In this document: piece by piece, positions 27,806-38,072 of the stretch
Position numbering within the stretch: the stretch's first letter is position 1
How the letters are laid out: each line of letters starts with the position of its first letter
The notes under the pieces: model-generated
Seen by the model: only the letters and a program-made list of their open reading frames with translations
The model's database searches: none
Told to the model about the DNA's origin: nothing
Assembly (NCBI GenBank): GCA_037200985.1
Contig: JBBCGJ010000001.1
Coordinates: 3,386,756-3,450,755, forward strand
Direction of reading: 5' to 3'
DNA from: Rhizomicrobium sp.
GTDB lineage: Bacteria; Pseudomonadota; Alphaproteobacteria; Micropepsales; Micropepsaceae
Length of the DNA: 64,000 nt
Program-made: the position numbers and the translations under genes

Positions 27806-28432
27806 ATGGGCCTGTCCAGTAGCCGTCAGCGAACGCGCCGCATCGTAGCGGTTCTCGGCCTTTATGCCCTGGCCTATCTCTTCGCCAGCTGGCTCGACCT
27901 GTTCACCACCGCGCTCGCCCTCGTCCGGCCGGAGGCCAGCGAGGGGAACATCTATGCGACGGGCGCGGCAGGCTATGTCTCCGCCAAGGCCTGGCTGATC
28001 ACGGTCGCGGGCGGCATCGCGATCGAAGCGTGCCTGCTCTGGGCGATCCTGGCGGCCGGAACGGTGACGCAGCACTGGCTCGCCCATCCCATCCGCTCCT
28101 TCGCCCGCCCTTACGTCAATCCGTGGTCGCGACGGGTACGGGACCGTTCGCCGCTGCATATGGCGAGTTTCGTCATCGCTTTCGTGCCGCTGCGGGTGCT
28201 GGCCGCGCTGAACAATGTCGCCATCGCCGCCACCGGAACCGCGCCGCTCGGACGGCTCGTCGGCCTCGCCTCGCGGGCGACCACGCCGGCGATCGGATTC
28301 TGGCTGGTGCTGGGACCGCTATTCTATCTCCTGGCGATCCTGCTGGCGCCGCTCGCAGCGCGCCTCATCGTCTGGGTCCGCGGCGGCGAGGATGCCGCCA
28401 GGATGCCCCCGGACACGCGGTCTACGGTTTGA
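27806..28432 (+). CDS. Polytopic inner-membrane protein, probable TetR target
   Basis: 208 residues with about four transmembrane helices (about 14-34, 62-88, 115-135, 160-190). I recognise no family. It overlaps the end of mutS by 11 bases on the opposite strand. Control by the divergent TetR regulator through the shared palindrome is probable. Confidence 0.72.
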   Translation: MGLSSSRQRTRRIVAVLGLYALAYLFASWLDLFTTALALVRPEASEGNIYATGAAGYVSAKAWLITVAGGIAIEACLLWAILAAGTVTQHWLAHPIRSFARPYVNPWSRRVRDRSPLHMASFVIAFVPLRVLAALNNVAIAATGTAPLGRLVGLASRATTPAIGFWLVLGPLFYLLAILLAPLAARLIVWVRGGEDAARMPPDTRSTV

Positions 28433-31112
28433 TCGCCTTGAGCTTGTAGATCAACTCCAGCGCCTCTTTCGGCGTCAACGTGTCGGGCTCGATCGCGCGC
28501 AGCGCTTCCTGGAATCCGTCGGGCCTGGGCGCCGGCGCGGCCGCGGCGAAAAGCGGCAGGTCGTCGATGCGGGCCAGCGGCTTGTGGCCTTCGCGGCCGT
28601 CTTCGAGCGCCTTCAGCACCTCCTCGGCGCGGCCGACCACGGCCGGCGGCAGGCCCGCCAGCTTCGCCACATGGATGCCGTAGGAACGATCCGCGGCGCC
28701 CGGCGCGACCTCGTGCAGGAAGACGATGCTGTCGTTCCATTCGCGCACCCGCATCGTCACGCAGGCGAGCGACTTCAGACGTTCGGCCAGCGCCGTCATC
28801 TCGTGATAGTGCGTCGCGAACAGGGCGCGGCTCTTGTTCTTCTCGTGCAGATGCTCGGCGGTCGCCCAGGCGATGGCGAGGCCGTCGAAGGTCGCGGTGC
28901 CGCGGCCGATCTCGTCCAGGATCACCAGACTCTTCGCCGTCGCCTGGTTCAGGATCGCGGCGGTCTCCACCATCTCGACCATGAAGGTCGAGCGGCCGGC
29001 GGCGAGATCGTCGCCCGCGCCGACGCGGGAGAACAGCCGGTCCACGATGCCGATATGGGCCGAATCGGCGGGCACGAAAGCGCCGGCCTGGGCGAGGATC
29101 GCGATCAACGCATTCTGGCGCAGGAAGGTCGACTTGCCCGCCATGTTGGGGCCGGTGACGAGCCAGAGTCTTCCAATTCCCCCAGGAGACAGGTCGCAGT
29201 CATTGGGCACGAAGGGATGGGCGTTGTCGTGCGCCAGCGCGGCTTCGACCACGGGATGGCGGCCGCGCACGATCCTGAAGGCCGTGCCGTCGTCGATCTT
29301 CGGACGGGTGTGGCGACAGGCGACCGCGAGCTCGCCCAGCGCGCAGGACACATCCACCACCGCGAGCGCGGCCGCGATGCGGTTGAGCGCCGGGGCGCAG
29401 GCGATGGCCTCTTCGCACATCCGGTCGAACAATTCGCGCTCCAGCGCGAGGGCCTGGTCGGCGGCCTGGGAAATGCGCGACGCCAGCGATGCGAGCTCAT
29501 CGGTGGTGAAGCGCACGGCGCTGCCGATGGTCTGGCGGTGGCGGAACAACGCGCGGTTGTCGCCCGATTGCAGCTTGTCGGCATGCTGCGGCGTGACCTC
29601 GATGAAATAGCCCAGCACGCCATTGTGCTTGATGCGCAGCTGCGCCACGCCGCTGTCGCCGCGATAGCGCGCTTCGAGGCCGGCGATCACGCGGCGCGAT
29701 TCGTCGCGCAGCTTGCGCACCTCATCCAAGGGCGCGTGCACGCCGGCCGCGATGAAGCCGCCGTCGCGCGCGAAAAAGGGCGGCTCGGCGATCAAGAGCG
29801 TCTCGACCTTGTCGGCCAGGCGCGAGGCGCCGGTCGTGCCTTCGATGAGATCGTGGCAGGCGTCGCGCAATTCGCCGGGCGCCGGCTTGAGCGGATCGTC
29901 CAGCTTGAGGCGGGTGCGCAGATGGCGGGCGCATTTGATGCCGTCGCGCAGCGCGGCGAGATCGCGCGGGCCGCCGCGGCCGACCGAGATACGCGCCAGG
30001 GCGCGGGCGATGTCGGGGGCGCGGCGCAGATCCTCGCGCAGGCTGCGGCGCAATTCGGAATCGCCCTCGAAGAAAGCGACGGCGTCGTGGCGCCGCGCGA
30101 TGGCCGTCTCGTCGGTCAGCGGCGCCGCGAGCCGTGCCGCCAATTCGCGCGCGCCGGCGGCGGTCACGGTACGGTCGACGGACGACAAGAGGCTGCCCTT
30201 GCGCGCGCCGGCGAGAGTCTCCGTCAATTCCAGATTGCGCCGCGTCGCGGCATCGATCCCCATGAAGGCGCGCGGCGCGACGCGGGCGAGCGTGCGCAGC
30301 GCCGGCAGGTTGCCCTTCTGCGTCAGGTCGAGATAGGCGATCAGCGCGCCGGCCGCCGACAACTCGGCGCGGGAGAAGGCGCCGAGGCCGTCCAGGCTCT
30401 GCACCTTGTAATGCGCCTTCAGCGCGCGCTCCCCGGCGCCGGACTCGAACTTGATCGACGGCAGCGGCGACAGGGCGGGGCCGAGCGCTTTGAGAATCGG
30501 CGCCAGCGCCGCGTCGGCGAGCAGCGCATCCGGTACGAGCAATTCGCGTGGGGACACGCGCGCCAGCTCCGTCGCGATCTCGTCCGCTTCGACCGGCGCG
30601 ACCGAGAAGCTGCCGGCGGACATGTCGCAGGCCGCGATGGCGAAGGCGCCGCCGGAACGGCCGAGCGCGGCCAGCGTGTTGGCGGCGCGCGCCTCCAGCA
30701 GCGAATCCTCGGTCAGGGTTCCCGGGGTCACCAGACGCACGACCTCGCGCTTGACGACGGATTTGGCGCCGCGCTTCTTGGCCTCGGCCGGGTCCTCCAT
30801 CTGCTCGCACACCGCGACGCGGAAGCCCTTGCGGATCAGCTTCTCCAGATAGCTTTCCGCAGCGTGAACCGGCACGCCGCACATCGCGATATCCTCGCCC
30901 TGGTGCTTGCCGCGCTTGGTGAGCGCGATGTCGAGCGCCTCGGCCGCCGCCACCGCATCGTCGAAGAACAGCTCGTAGAAATCGCCCATGCGGTAGAACA
31001 GCAGATAGCCGGCATGCGCCGCCTTGGTCGCCAGGTACTGCGCCATCATCGGCGTCGCCGCATCGGGCGACGCCTTACTTTCTTGCGGGGCCTCCGGCGC
31101 GTGTTCGTTCAT
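28422..31112 (-). CDS. mutS: DNA mismatch repair protein MutS
   Basis: 896 residues from the ATG at 31112, preferred to a start 63 bases upstream because residues before it do not resemble MutS. The mismatch-binding Phe-x-Glu motif lies in [11 protein letters not shown]. The C-terminal ABC ATPase shows [14 protein letters not shown], the signature-like [14 protein letters not shown], and [15 protein letters not shown]. It recognises mispairs and recruits MutL. A small C-terminal helical domain follows. Confidence 0.97.
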   Translation of the reverse strand: MNEHAPEAPQESKASPDAATPMMAQYLATKAAHAGYLLFYRMGDFYELFFDDAVAAAEALDIALTKRGKHQGEDIAMCGVPVHAAESYLEKLIRKGFRVAVCEQMEDPAEAKKRGAKSVVKREVVRLVTPGTLTEDSLLEARAANTLAALGRSGGAFAIAACDMSAGSFSVAPVEADEIATELARVSPRELLVPDALLADAALAPILKALGPALSPLPSIKFESGAGERALKAHYKVQSLDGLGAFSRAELSAAGALIAYLDLTQKGNLPALRTLARVAPRAFMGIDAATRRNLELTETLAGARKGSLLSSVDRTVTAAGARELAARLAAPLTDETAIARRHDAVAFFEGDSELRRSLREDLRRAPDIARALARISVGRGGPRDLAALRDGIKCARHLRTRLKLDDPLKPAPGELRDACHDLIEGTTGASRLADKVETLLIAEPPFFARDGGFIAAGVHAPLDEVRKLRDESRRVIAGLEARYRGDSGVAQLRIKHNGVLGYFIEVTPQHADKLQSGDNRALFRHRQTIGSAVRFTTDELASLASRISQAADQALALERELFDRMCEEAIACAPALNRIAAALAVVDVSCALGELAVACRHTRPKIDDGTAFRIVRGRHPVVEAALAHDNAHPFVPNDCDLSPGGIGRLWLVTGPNMAGKSTFLRQNALIAILAQAGAFVPADSAHIGIVDRLFSRVGAGDDLAAGRSTFMVEMVETAAILNQATAKSLVILDEIGRGTATFDGLAIAWATAEHLHEKNKSRALFATHYHEMTALAERLKSLACVTMRVREWNDSIVFLHEVAPGAADRSYGIHVAKLAGLPPAVVGRAEEVLKALEDGREGHKPLARIDDLPLFAAAAPAPRPDGFQEALRAIEPDTLTPKEALELIYKLKAIKP

Positions 31113-31213
31113 GTCGCGGACTTTATCATGTCGCAGCGCATGCCGCGGTTGCGGCATTGATATAGGATGGGTCAAAGGGGGATATTCTGTGGATCACTTC
31201 AGCCGGTAACCCC

Positions 31214-33466
31214 ATGTCCAACATCAAGAAGCCCTCTTTCACCAGGGACGAAGCCCTCGCCTTTCACGCCCAGGGAAAGCCCGGAAAGCTCGAGATCACG
31301 CCGACCAAGCCGATGGCGACGCAGCGCGACCTGTCGCTCGCCTATTCGCCCGGCGTGGCGGTGCCCGTGCTGGCGATCGCGGAGAATCCCGATCTCGCCT
31401 ATGACTATACGTCGAAAGGCAACATGGTGGCCGTGATCTCCAACGGCACGGCGATCCTGGGGCTGGGCGATCTGGGCGCGCTGGCGTCCAAGCCGGTGAT
31501 GGAGGGCAAGGCGGTGCTGTTCAAGCGCTTCGCCGACGTCGATTCCATCGACCTGGAGGTCGACACCTCCGACGTCGAGCAATTCATCGGCGCGGTGCGC
31601 TATCTCGGCCCCTCCTTCGGCGGCATCAACCTGGAGGACATCAAGGCACCGGACTGCTTCGTCATCGAGGAACGGCTGCGCGAGATGATGGACATTCCCG
31701 TCTTCCACGACGACCAGCACGGCACCGCGATCATCTCCACCGCCGGCATCATCAATGCGATGCACCTGACGGGGCGCAAATTCGAGGACCTCAAGGTCGT
31801 GGTGAACGGCGCGGGCGCGGCGGGTATCGCCTGCCTCGAACTGCTCAAATCCATGGGCCTGCCGAGCGCCAATGCGATCCTGTGCGATTCCAAGGGCGTG
31901 GTCTATCGCGGCCGCACCGAGGGCATGAACCAGTGGAAGTCGGCGCATGCGGTGGAGACCAAGGCGCGGACGCTGGAAGACGCGGTCAAGGGCTCGGACG
32001 TGTTCCTCGGCCTGTCGGTCAAGGGCGCGATGACCCAGGAGATGGTGATGTCGATGCGCAAGGCGCCGATCATCTTCGCCATGGCCAATCCCGATCCGGA
32101 GATCACGCCGGAGGAGGTGAAGGCGGTGCGCTCCGACGCCATCGTCGCCACCGGACGCAGCGACTATCCCAACCAGGTGAACAACGTGTTGGGCTTTCCC
32201 TACATATTTCGCGGAGCACTCGACGTGCGGGCGCGGACCATCAACGAGGCGATGAAGATCGCCGCCGCCGAGGCGCTGGCGGAGCTGGCGCGCGAGGACG
32301 TGCCGGACGAGGTCGCCGCCGCCTATCGCGGCGCGCGCCCGGAATACGGGCCGGACTACATCATCCCGGTGCCGTTCGATCCGCGCCTGATCAGCCGCGT
32401 GTCGCGCGCGGTGGCGGAAGCGGCGATCAGGACCGGCGTGGCGCGGCGCGAGATCAAGGACCTCGACGCCTATTCCTTCCAGCTTTCGGCGCGGCTCGAT
32501 CCCTCCGCCGCGCTGTTCCAGCGCATCACAGCCAGCGTGCGGGCCAATCCCAAGCGCGTCGTGTTCGCGGAGGGCGAGGAGGAATCGGTGATCCGCGCCG
32601 CCGCCGCGTTCCAGAACTCCGGCCTCGGCAAGGCGATCCTGGTGGGGCGCGAGGAGATCATCAAGAACGGCATCCGCCGCGCCGGCCTCGACGAGCACGG
32701 GCTGGAGATCCGCGTGCCGCATTCGGCGCAGGACGCCCAACCCTATATCGAATTCCTCTTCAAGCGGCTGCAGCGGCGCGGCGTGCTCTATCGCGACGCG
32801 GTGCGCATGGTGACCAACGACCGCAACGTCTATGCGAGCGCGATGCTGGCGCAGGGCGATGCCGACGCGATGGTGACGGGCGTGACGCGGAACTATGCCG
32901 CGGCGCTGACCGATGTGCGCCTGGTGCTCGATCCGCCCAAGGGCGAGCGGCCGATCGGCGTGATGCTGATCTTCGCGCGCGGCAGGCTGGTGTTCGTCGC
33001 CGATACCTCGGTGCACGAGATGCCGACGAGCGAGGAGCTGGCCGACATCGCGGTGCAGGCGGCCGGCGTGGCGCGGCGCTTCGGCTTCACGCCGCGCGTG
33101 GCGCTGCTCGCGTCCTCGACCTTCGGCTTTCCGCGCAGCGAGCGCTCGGAGCGCATCGTCGAGGCGGTGCACATCCTGGACGAGCGCCATGTCGATTTCG
33201 AATATGACGGCGAGATCGCGGTGGACGTGGCGCTCGACCGCGAGAAGATGCTGCTCTATCCGTTCTGCCGGCTGACCGACACGGCGAACGTCCTGATCAT
33301 GCCGGCGATCCATTCGGCGGCGATCTCGACCCGGCTCCTGTCGCAGCTCGGCGGCGTGACGATGATGGGGCCGCTTCTGATCGGGCTGGAGAAATCGGTG
33401 CAGATCGCCCCGCTCGGCGCCAAGATGAGCGAGATCTACAACGCGGCGGTGATCGCGGCGCTTTAG
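31214..33466 (+). CDS. maeB: NADP-dependent malic enzyme with phosphotransacetylase-like domain
   Basis: 750 residues, the size of the MaeB hybrid. The malic-enzyme domain (about 1-420) shows SLAYSPGVAVPV, FHDDQHGTAIISTAG and VVNGAGAAGIACLELL for NAD(P). From about residue 430 a phosphate-acetyltransferase-like domain (RVVFAEGEEESVIRAA, TGVTRNYAAAL) is regulatory in known MaeB proteins, sensing acetyl-CoA. It converts malate to pyruvate and CO2 with NADPH formation. The NADP preference is assigned from the family. Confidence 0.94.
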   Translation: MSNIKKPSFTRDEALAFHAQGKPGKLEITPTKPMATQRDLSLAYSPGVAVPVLAIAENPDLAYDYTSKGNMVAVISNGTAILGLGDLGALASKPVMEGKAVLFKRFADVDSIDLEVDTSDVEQFIGAVRYLGPSFGGINLEDIKAPDCFVIEERLREMMDIPVFHDDQHGTAIISTAGIINAMHLTGRKFEDLKVVVNGAGAAGIACLELLKSMGLPSANAILCDSKGVVYRGRTEGMNQWKSAHAVETKARTLEDAVKGSDVFLGLSVKGAMTQEMVMSMRKAPIIFAMANPDPEITPEEVKAVRSDAIVATGRSDYPNQVNNVLGFPYIFRGALDVRARTINEAMKIAAAEALAELAREDVPDEVAAAYRGARPEYGPDYIIPVPFDPRLISRVSRAVAEAAIRTGVARREIKDLDAYSFQLSARLDPSAALFQRITASVRANPKRVVFAEGEEESVIRAAAAFQNSGLGKAILVGREEIIKNGIRRAGLDEHGLEIRVPHSAQDAQPYIEFLFKRLQRRGVLYRDAVRMVTNDRNVYASAMLAQGDADAMVTGVTRNYAAALTDVRLVLDPPKGERPIGVMLIFARGRLVFVADTSVHEMPTSEELADIAVQAAGVARRFGFTPRVALLASSTFGFPRSERSERIVEAVHILDERHVDFEYDGEIAVDVALDREKMLLYPFCRLTDTANVLIMPAIHSAAISTRLLSQLGGVTMMGPLLIGLEKSVQIAPLGAKMSEIYNAAVIAAL

Positions 33467-33861
33467 GGCGCAATGAGCGGCACGGACGGAAAATAGGTTC
33501 GATAGCGGCTAGGATCACGCGTCAGGAGCCGATAGCCGCCGACCGCCGCATGCGCTCCGATGAAGAAATCCGGCAGCGGCGAGCGACGGACGCCGCCGCG
33601 TCTGCGATATCGCGCGAAGGCCTTGCCGGCGAGGAATGCCGCCTCGTACGGAACGATCTCACGCTCGATGGCGGATGGTATCGCGTCGTCGGCCAGCTCC
33701 GGACTGTCATAGCCGACCGACATTTCGGCGTAGATCACCAGATTGATGACCACGCGTCCGCGATCGAGCGCATCCAGCAGTGCGGCAGATGAAACCGCCG
33801 ACCAAACAGGATCCGGAACCAGAATGTCGAGAAGGACATTGCTGTCGACAAGAACCGCCAC
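33463..33861 (-). CDS. vapC: PIN-domain toxin VapC
   Basis: 132 residues from a GTG at 33861, which follows the antitoxin TGA directly. The PIN-domain acidic residues are at VDSNVLLDIL, YAEMSVGYD and SPLPDFFIGAHA. VapC toxins cleave tRNA or rRNA when the antitoxin is lost. The 3' end overlaps maeB by four bases on the other strand. Confidence 0.92.
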   Translation of the reverse strand: MAVLVDSNVLLDILVPDPVWSAVSSAALLDALDRGRVVINLVIYAEMSVGYDSPELADDAIPSAIEREIVPYEAAFLAGKAFARYRRRGGVRRSPLPDFFIGAHAAVGGYRLLTRDPSRYRTYFPSVPLIAP

Positions 33862-34110
33862 TCAGTCGTCGCCGCGCGTAAGCGCCATGATCTCGTCGGT
33901 TGTCATGCGGATCGGATGCGCCTTGGCGAAACGCCGCATATGCTCGACGACCTTCTCGCCGCGGGTCTTGCCTTTGGGCTTCTTGGCGCGGAAGAGCACC
34001 ACCCGATCCTTCCCTTCATAGGCGAAGTCGACTTCCGTGTCCGGAAGAAGCCCGGCTTTTTCGCGGATATGGGCCGGGATCGTGACCTGGCCCTTGCTGG
34101 TGATGCGCAT
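33862..34110 (-). CDS. vapB: AbrB/MazE-fold antitoxin VapB
   Basis: 82 residues. The swapped-hairpin AbrB DNA-binding domain is at the N-terminus (MRITSKGQVTIPAHIREKAG), and the C-terminal tail (RFAKAHPIRMTTDEIMAL) would bind the toxin. It precedes vapC with no gap. The complex usually represses its own promoter, which should lie in 34111-34150, where GTAGTATTAC-like AT-rich sequence is visible. Confidence 0.9.
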   Translation of the reverse strand: MRITSKGQVTIPAHIREKAGLLPDTEVDFAYEGKDRVVLFRAKKPKGKTRGEKVVEHMRRFAKAHPIRMTTDEIMALTRGDD

Positions 34111-34169
34111 CGCCCTACTTTCTTACTTGGCCGGGTAATACTACCGCCGGGGCCGCGCGGCGGCAACCG

Positions 34170-35012
34170 TCAGACACGCACGAACGGCCGCAGCACCATG
34201 CCCAGCATCACCAGGCTGACGAAGGCGCGGTAGAAGGCGAGCGTCAGTGCCATCGGGAAGTAATTCGGGTTGGGCTCGATCTGCGAGAGCTGGCAGCCGA
34301 AGGCGGCGGGGATGTCGAGCGTCATGGCGTTGAACGTGTCGTTCAGCCAGAGCTGGGCGAGCTGCTGGGCGCGGTCGCGCTCGGGCGCATAGCTCGCGGC
34401 GTCGAAGGTCTTCAGGTGCAGGGCGCCCATCATCGTTTCGGTGCAATGGGGCGTGACATGGCGCAGACCGTAGCGACCGAACTCGCCATAGGCGCTGGCC
34501 GGATCGGCGATCCAGTTGGGATTGCCGCGCTGGAACGGGACCGTCTCGCGCTCCAGGAAGGTGCCGAAGGCGACCAGCGCGAAGGGCATGGCGAGGATGC
34601 CGAGCACGCCGACGACATAGAGGTGCCAGTAGAAATCGGGATTGCGGAAGGCGTGCACGATGGGGATCGCGATAAGCAGGAGCAGCGCGGGTCCCCATAT
34701 CCAGGTGGCGGAATCGCGCACCACGATGAAGATGTCGAGGAACAGGAGATCGGCGTCGCCCAGGATGTCCGCCGGATCGAAGGTGGCGACGAAGCCGTGC
34801 GGCAGCCAGTAGAGGCTCGCGAGCCAGCTTCCCAGAAGGATCATGGCCACCGCGAAGGGGGCGAGCAGCCAGGGATCGAAGCCGAAGCCATCGCCCCGGG
34901 CCAGGCGGCGCAAGCCGGCCCCGATCTCGCGCAGGCCGCGCCAGATGGCGAGCAGCCACAGGATCGCCAGACTGAGCGCGCAGAGCTTCAGCAGGATGAA
35001 TTCGGTCGCCAT
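34170..35012 (-). CDS. Polytopic membrane protein of unknown function
   Basis: 280 residues from the ATG at 35012, which has AAGGGGG before it and starts directly with a membrane helix. Helices at about 5-22, 45-65, 95-115, 125-150 and 255-275 enclose a periplasmic part with GNPNWIADPASAYGEFGRYG and HVTPHCTETM. I recognise no named family. No operon partner is seen. Confidence 0.72.
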   Translation of the reverse strand: MATEFILLKLCALSLAILWLLAIWRGLREIGAGLRRLARGDGFGFDPWLLAPFAVAMILLGSWLASLYWLPHGFVATFDPADILGDADLLFLDIFIVVRDSATWIWGPALLLLIAIPIVHAFRNPDFYWHLYVVGVLGILAMPFALVAFGTFLERETVPFQRGNPNWIADPASAYGEFGRYGLRHVTPHCTETMMGALHLKTFDAASYAPERDRAQQLAQLWLNDTFNAMTLDIPAAFGCQLSQIEPNPNYFPMALTLAFYRAFVSLVMLGMVLRPFVRV

Positions 35013-35068
35013 GGCCCCCTTACGGAGCCATAGCATAATGGCGGCATGACCGAATTGGGGCGGCCCGG

Positions 35069-36532
35069 ATGACGCAACCGGCGAAATGCGGCATGTTCGG
35101 CCGCCCTCCAACGAGCCCGACCATGACCGTGCCCGCCTTCATCGAACGCATCTGGGAAGACGACATCCTTCCCGTCCTGACCGACTATATCCGCATCCCC
35201 AACAAGTCGCCGCATTTCGACCCGCAATGGGAGGCGCACGGCCATATGGAGCGCGCCGTCGCCATGTTCGAAGCCTGGGCACGCAAGAAGCTCGCGGCCG
35301 TCGCGGGCGCCACGCTGGAGGTGGTGCGCCTCAAGGGCCGCACGCCGCTGATCTTCATCGAGATCCCGGGCGAGGCGAAGGGCACGGTGCTGCTCTACGG
35401 CCATCTCGACAAGCAGCCGGAGATGAAGGGCTGGGCCGAGGGGACCGGGCCGTGGACGCCGGTGTTCAAGGACGACAAGCTCTATGGCCGCGGCGGCGCC
35501 GATGACGGCTATGCGATGTTCGCCTCGCTGGCTGCGATCCTGAATCTGCGCGACGAGAAAAAGGACCATGCGCGCTGCGTGATCTGCATCGAGGCGTGCG
35601 AGGAATCGGGCAGCTACGATCTGCCGTTCTACATCGATCACTTAAGCGACCGCATCGGCACGCCCGATCTCGTCGTGTGCCTGGATTCCGGCTGCGGCAA
35701 TTACGACCAGCTCTGGCTGACCACCAGCCTGCGCGGCATCGCGATGGGAAACCTGACCGTCCGTGTGCTGACGGAAGGCGTGCATTCGGGCGACGCCAGC
35801 GGCATCGTGCCGTCGTCCTTCCGCATCGCGCGCACGCTGCTGAGCCGCATCGAGGACGAGAAGACGGGCACGATCCTGCTCGACGAGCTGTTCGTGCAGG
35901 TGCCGCCGGACCGGCTGGAGCAGGCGCGCGCCTCCGCCGCGATCCTCGGCGACGAGGTCTATACCAAGCTGCCGCTGGCCGGCGCGACCAAGCCGATGGC
36001 ATCCGACCTGACCGAGCTGATCCTGAACCGCACCTGGCGGCCGCAGCTCGCGGTGACCGCGATGGACGGCTATCCGCTGCCCGAGGACGGCGGCAATGTG
36101 CTGTTGCCCTATACCGTCGCCAAGCTGTCGATCCGCCTGCCGCCGACCTGCGACGCCGAGCGCGCGACCCAGGCGATCAAGGCGAAGCTGGAGGCCGAGG
36201 CGCCCTACGGCGCCGAGGTCGAATTCGACGCCGATGCCGGCCAGACGGGCTGGAACGCGCCGGCGCTGGCGCCCTGGCTGGCGGCTTCCTTGAAGAAGGC
36301 GAGCGAGGCGCATTTCGGCCGGCCGGTGGCGTTCATGGGCGAAGGCGGCTCGATCCCGTTCATGGCGATGCTGGGGGAGAAATATCCCAAGACGCAGTTC
36401 GTCGTGACGGGCGTGCTGGGGCCGAAGTCCAACGCGCACGGGCCGAACGAATTCCTGCACGTGCCCACGGCAAAGAAGGTGACGGCCTGCATCGCCGACG
36501 TGCTGGCGGATCACGCGGGGCGCCAACCGTAG
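35069..36532 (+). CDS. M20-family metallopeptidase (dipeptidase-type)
   Basis: 487 residues from 35069; the ATG at 35123 (TVPAFIERIWEDD) may be the true start. Two-zinc ligands are placed as in M20/M25: LLYGHLDKQPEM (His, Asp), GRGGADDGYAMF (bridging Asp), EACEESGSYD (catalytic Glu pair), CLDSGCGNYD, and HGPNEFLHVP (last His). The lid domain (about 215-370) has the dimer sequence VHSGDASGIVPSSF. It hydrolyses short peptides in the cytosol. The exact substrate is unknown. Confidence 0.92.
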   Translation: MTQPAKCGMFGRPPTSPTMTVPAFIERIWEDDILPVLTDYIRIPNKSPHFDPQWEAHGHMERAVAMFEAWARKKLAAVAGATLEVVRLKGRTPLIFIEIPGEAKGTVLLYGHLDKQPEMKGWAEGTGPWTPVFKDDKLYGRGGADDGYAMFASLAAILNLRDEKKDHARCVICIEACEESGSYDLPFYIDHLSDRIGTPDLVVCLDSGCGNYDQLWLTTSLRGIAMGNLTVRVLTEGVHSGDASGIVPSSFRIARTLLSRIEDEKTGTILLDELFVQVPPDRLEQARASAAILGDEVYTKLPLAGATKPMASDLTELILNRTWRPQLAVTAMDGYPLPEDGGNVLLPYTVAKLSIRLPPTCDAERATQAIKAKLEAEAPYGAEVEFDADAGQTGWNAPALAPWLAASLKKASEAHFGRPVAFMGEGGSIPFMAMLGEKYPKTQFVVTGVLGPKSNAHGPNEFLHVPTAKKVTACIADVLADHAGRQP

Positions 36533-36543
36533 AGCCTCGCGCC

Positions 36544-36936
36544 GTGGCCGACGAACAAAGGCCTCCCTGGCTTGTACCGCGCATCACGGCGGCGCCGAAG
36601 ATTCGGCAACTCTACTGGTGCGACTTCTGGAAAGATGCCGTGTTGCCGGAGTTCTAGAAGACCCGGCCCGTTATTGTCATTTCCTACAAGAACACGCTGC
36701 ACGGCCCGTGCCTGGTCGTTCCGACGACGACAATTCCCCAGGACGACAACAGGTGGGCGCACCGGCTGTCGGTGACCTTCGACGGCGTCCAGTCCTGGGC
36801 GGTATGCAATCAGCCGACGACGGTCTCTCCCAGCCGTTTCAGCCAATTCCGGGGCCGGATTCCGCTGGTTCCGGAGGCCGATTTCAATGCGATTCTGACC
36901 ATTTTGAACCTGTGGCTCCCGAAGCCATTTCCGTAA
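36544..36936 (+). pseudogene. MazF/PemK-family toxin gene broken by an in-frame amber codon
   Basis: One open frame of 131 codons from GTG at 36544 to TAA at 36934 is interrupted only by TAG at 36655-36657. Before the stop: RQLYWCDFWKDAVLPEF. After it: KTRPVIVISYKNTLHGPC, SVTFDGVQSWAVCNQ and NLWLPKPFP. This order matches PemK/MazF-like proteins, in which a tryptophan normally stands between PEF and KTRPV, so a TGG to TAG change explains the break. No antitoxin gene is seen next to it. The rest of the frame is intact, so inactivation looks recent. Confidence 0.75.
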
Positions 36937-37021
36937 TTGAAAATTCAGAGCCGCAATACTATGTTTTCAGCATATGCGGCCCCGAAAGGGTGTCCGTTGC
37001 CCGCAAGGGAGACAATCGACC

Positions 37022-37047
37022 AAGGGGAGCCCTAAAAAGCTCCCCTT
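37022..37047. terminator. Strong hairpin between convergent genes
   Basis: AAGGGGAGC at 37022-37030 and GCTCCCCTT at 37039-37047 form a perfect 9-pair stem with an 8-base loop, followed on the plus strand by TTGGTTTAA. It lies between the broken toxin gene and the convergent channel gene and could end both transcripts. Confidence 0.6.
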
Positions 37048-37091
37048 TGGTTTAACTGGACGGCGGGATCGCAAGCTGCGGCGCCGCCAAA

Positions 37092-38072
37092 CTACCCCGC
37101 CGACAGCACGATCACACCCACCGCCGCGGCGAAGAACGCGATGTGGACCGCGAAGCTCGTGCGGTCCAGCCGCATGACGCGCTCGTCCGGCACGTTCGAC
37201 GTCTTCTGCCAGCTTGCCGTGCCCACCACCTGCGCCAGGGTCGCGATCACCAGCAGGTAGGCGATGGCGTAAATCTTGTCCATCAAGACCAGCGAGCCGA
37301 TCTCCGGCAATTCGTCGGAATAGGATTTCTGCAGGAAGACCAGGGTCAGGAGCGCGGTCGCGGTCAGCGCGGTGCGCACGTCGACCAGGTCCGGCTTGAT
37401 CAGGAAGGCCAGCCAGTTGGCGAACATCACGATCAGGAGCGGCAGGAACAGCTTCCAGAGGAAGAAGCTCGCGCGGCGCTCGATCGCGATGGCGAAGCGC
37501 AGGCTGGGGTGATGCGTGCCCTCCACCACGCCGGGGGCGCCGAAATGCGTCGCATAGTCCTGCACCGACGCCTCGGCATGCCAGCCCAGCATGCGCCAGC
37601 CGGGGACCTCAAGATTGGCGCCGAAGCCCGAATCCTTCAGGTCCGGAACGTAGACGAGGCGGTGATGGGCGTTGATCTCGTCCTCGATCACGATGCTCAG
37701 CATCTGCCGGTCGAACGGGAAATCGATCAGGCTGAAGGGCTGGAAGAAGCGGCCATGGATCTGCAGGAGCTGGTAGGAGCTGCCGTCGGCCAGCTTGCGC
37801 GGGACGTCGAACAGCTTCTGCTGGGTGAAATTCTGCCGCTCGCTGGCATTGGCGAATTCCAGGCCCTCGGTCGGATCGACCGGGCCTTTCCATTTGAGCC
37901 AGACATAGGCGACGACGTCATAGGTGCTGGCGGCGATGTTGAGATCGTCCACCACGGTCGGATAGACGCCGACCGTGACGACCTCCGCCGGCGCCGGCTG
38001 GGCGAGCGCGGGCGCGGCGCAAAGGACAAGCGCCGCCAGCAAAGCCCAAAGCCGTCCGAACGCCTCCGCCAT
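37092..38072 (-). CDS. Prokaryotic pentameric ligand-gated ion channel homologue (Cys-loop superfamily)
   Basis: 326 residues, close to GLIC and ELIC. A signal peptide (WALLAALVLCAAPALAQ) is followed by an extracellular beta-sandwich (about 25-215) holding SLIDFPFDRQMLSIVIEDE. This is the Pro-loop with the FPFDxQ motif of the family and, as in bacterial members, no cysteine pair. Four membrane helices follow: M1 FFLWKLFLPLLIVMFANWLA, M2 with TALTATALLTLVFLQKS, the M2-M3 loop SDELPEIGSL, M3 DKIYAIAYLLVIATL and M4 at the end. Such channels open in response to protons, amines or other small ligands. The ligand here is unknown. Confidence 0.8.
   Translation of the reverse strand: MAEAFGRLWALLAALVLCAAPALAQPAPAEVVTVGVYPTVVDDLNIAASTYDVVAYVWLKWKGPVDPTEGLEFANASERQNFTQQKLFDVPRKLADGSSYQLLQIHGRFFQPFSLIDFPFDRQMLSIVIEDEINAHHRLVYVPDLKDSGFGANLEVPGWRMLGWHAEASVQDYATHFGAPGVVEGTHHPSLRFAIAIERRASFFLWKLFLPLLIVMFANWLAFLIKPDLVDVRTALTATALLTLVFLQKSYSDELPEIGSLVLMDKIYAIAYLLVIATLAQVVGTASWQKTSNVPDERVMRLDRTSFAVHIAFFAAAVGVIVLSAG

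Noticed and set aside
28215-31160. 981-codon plus-strand frame opposite mutS
   Set aside because: MutS motifs are complete on the minus strand; the plus frame has no recognisable domain.
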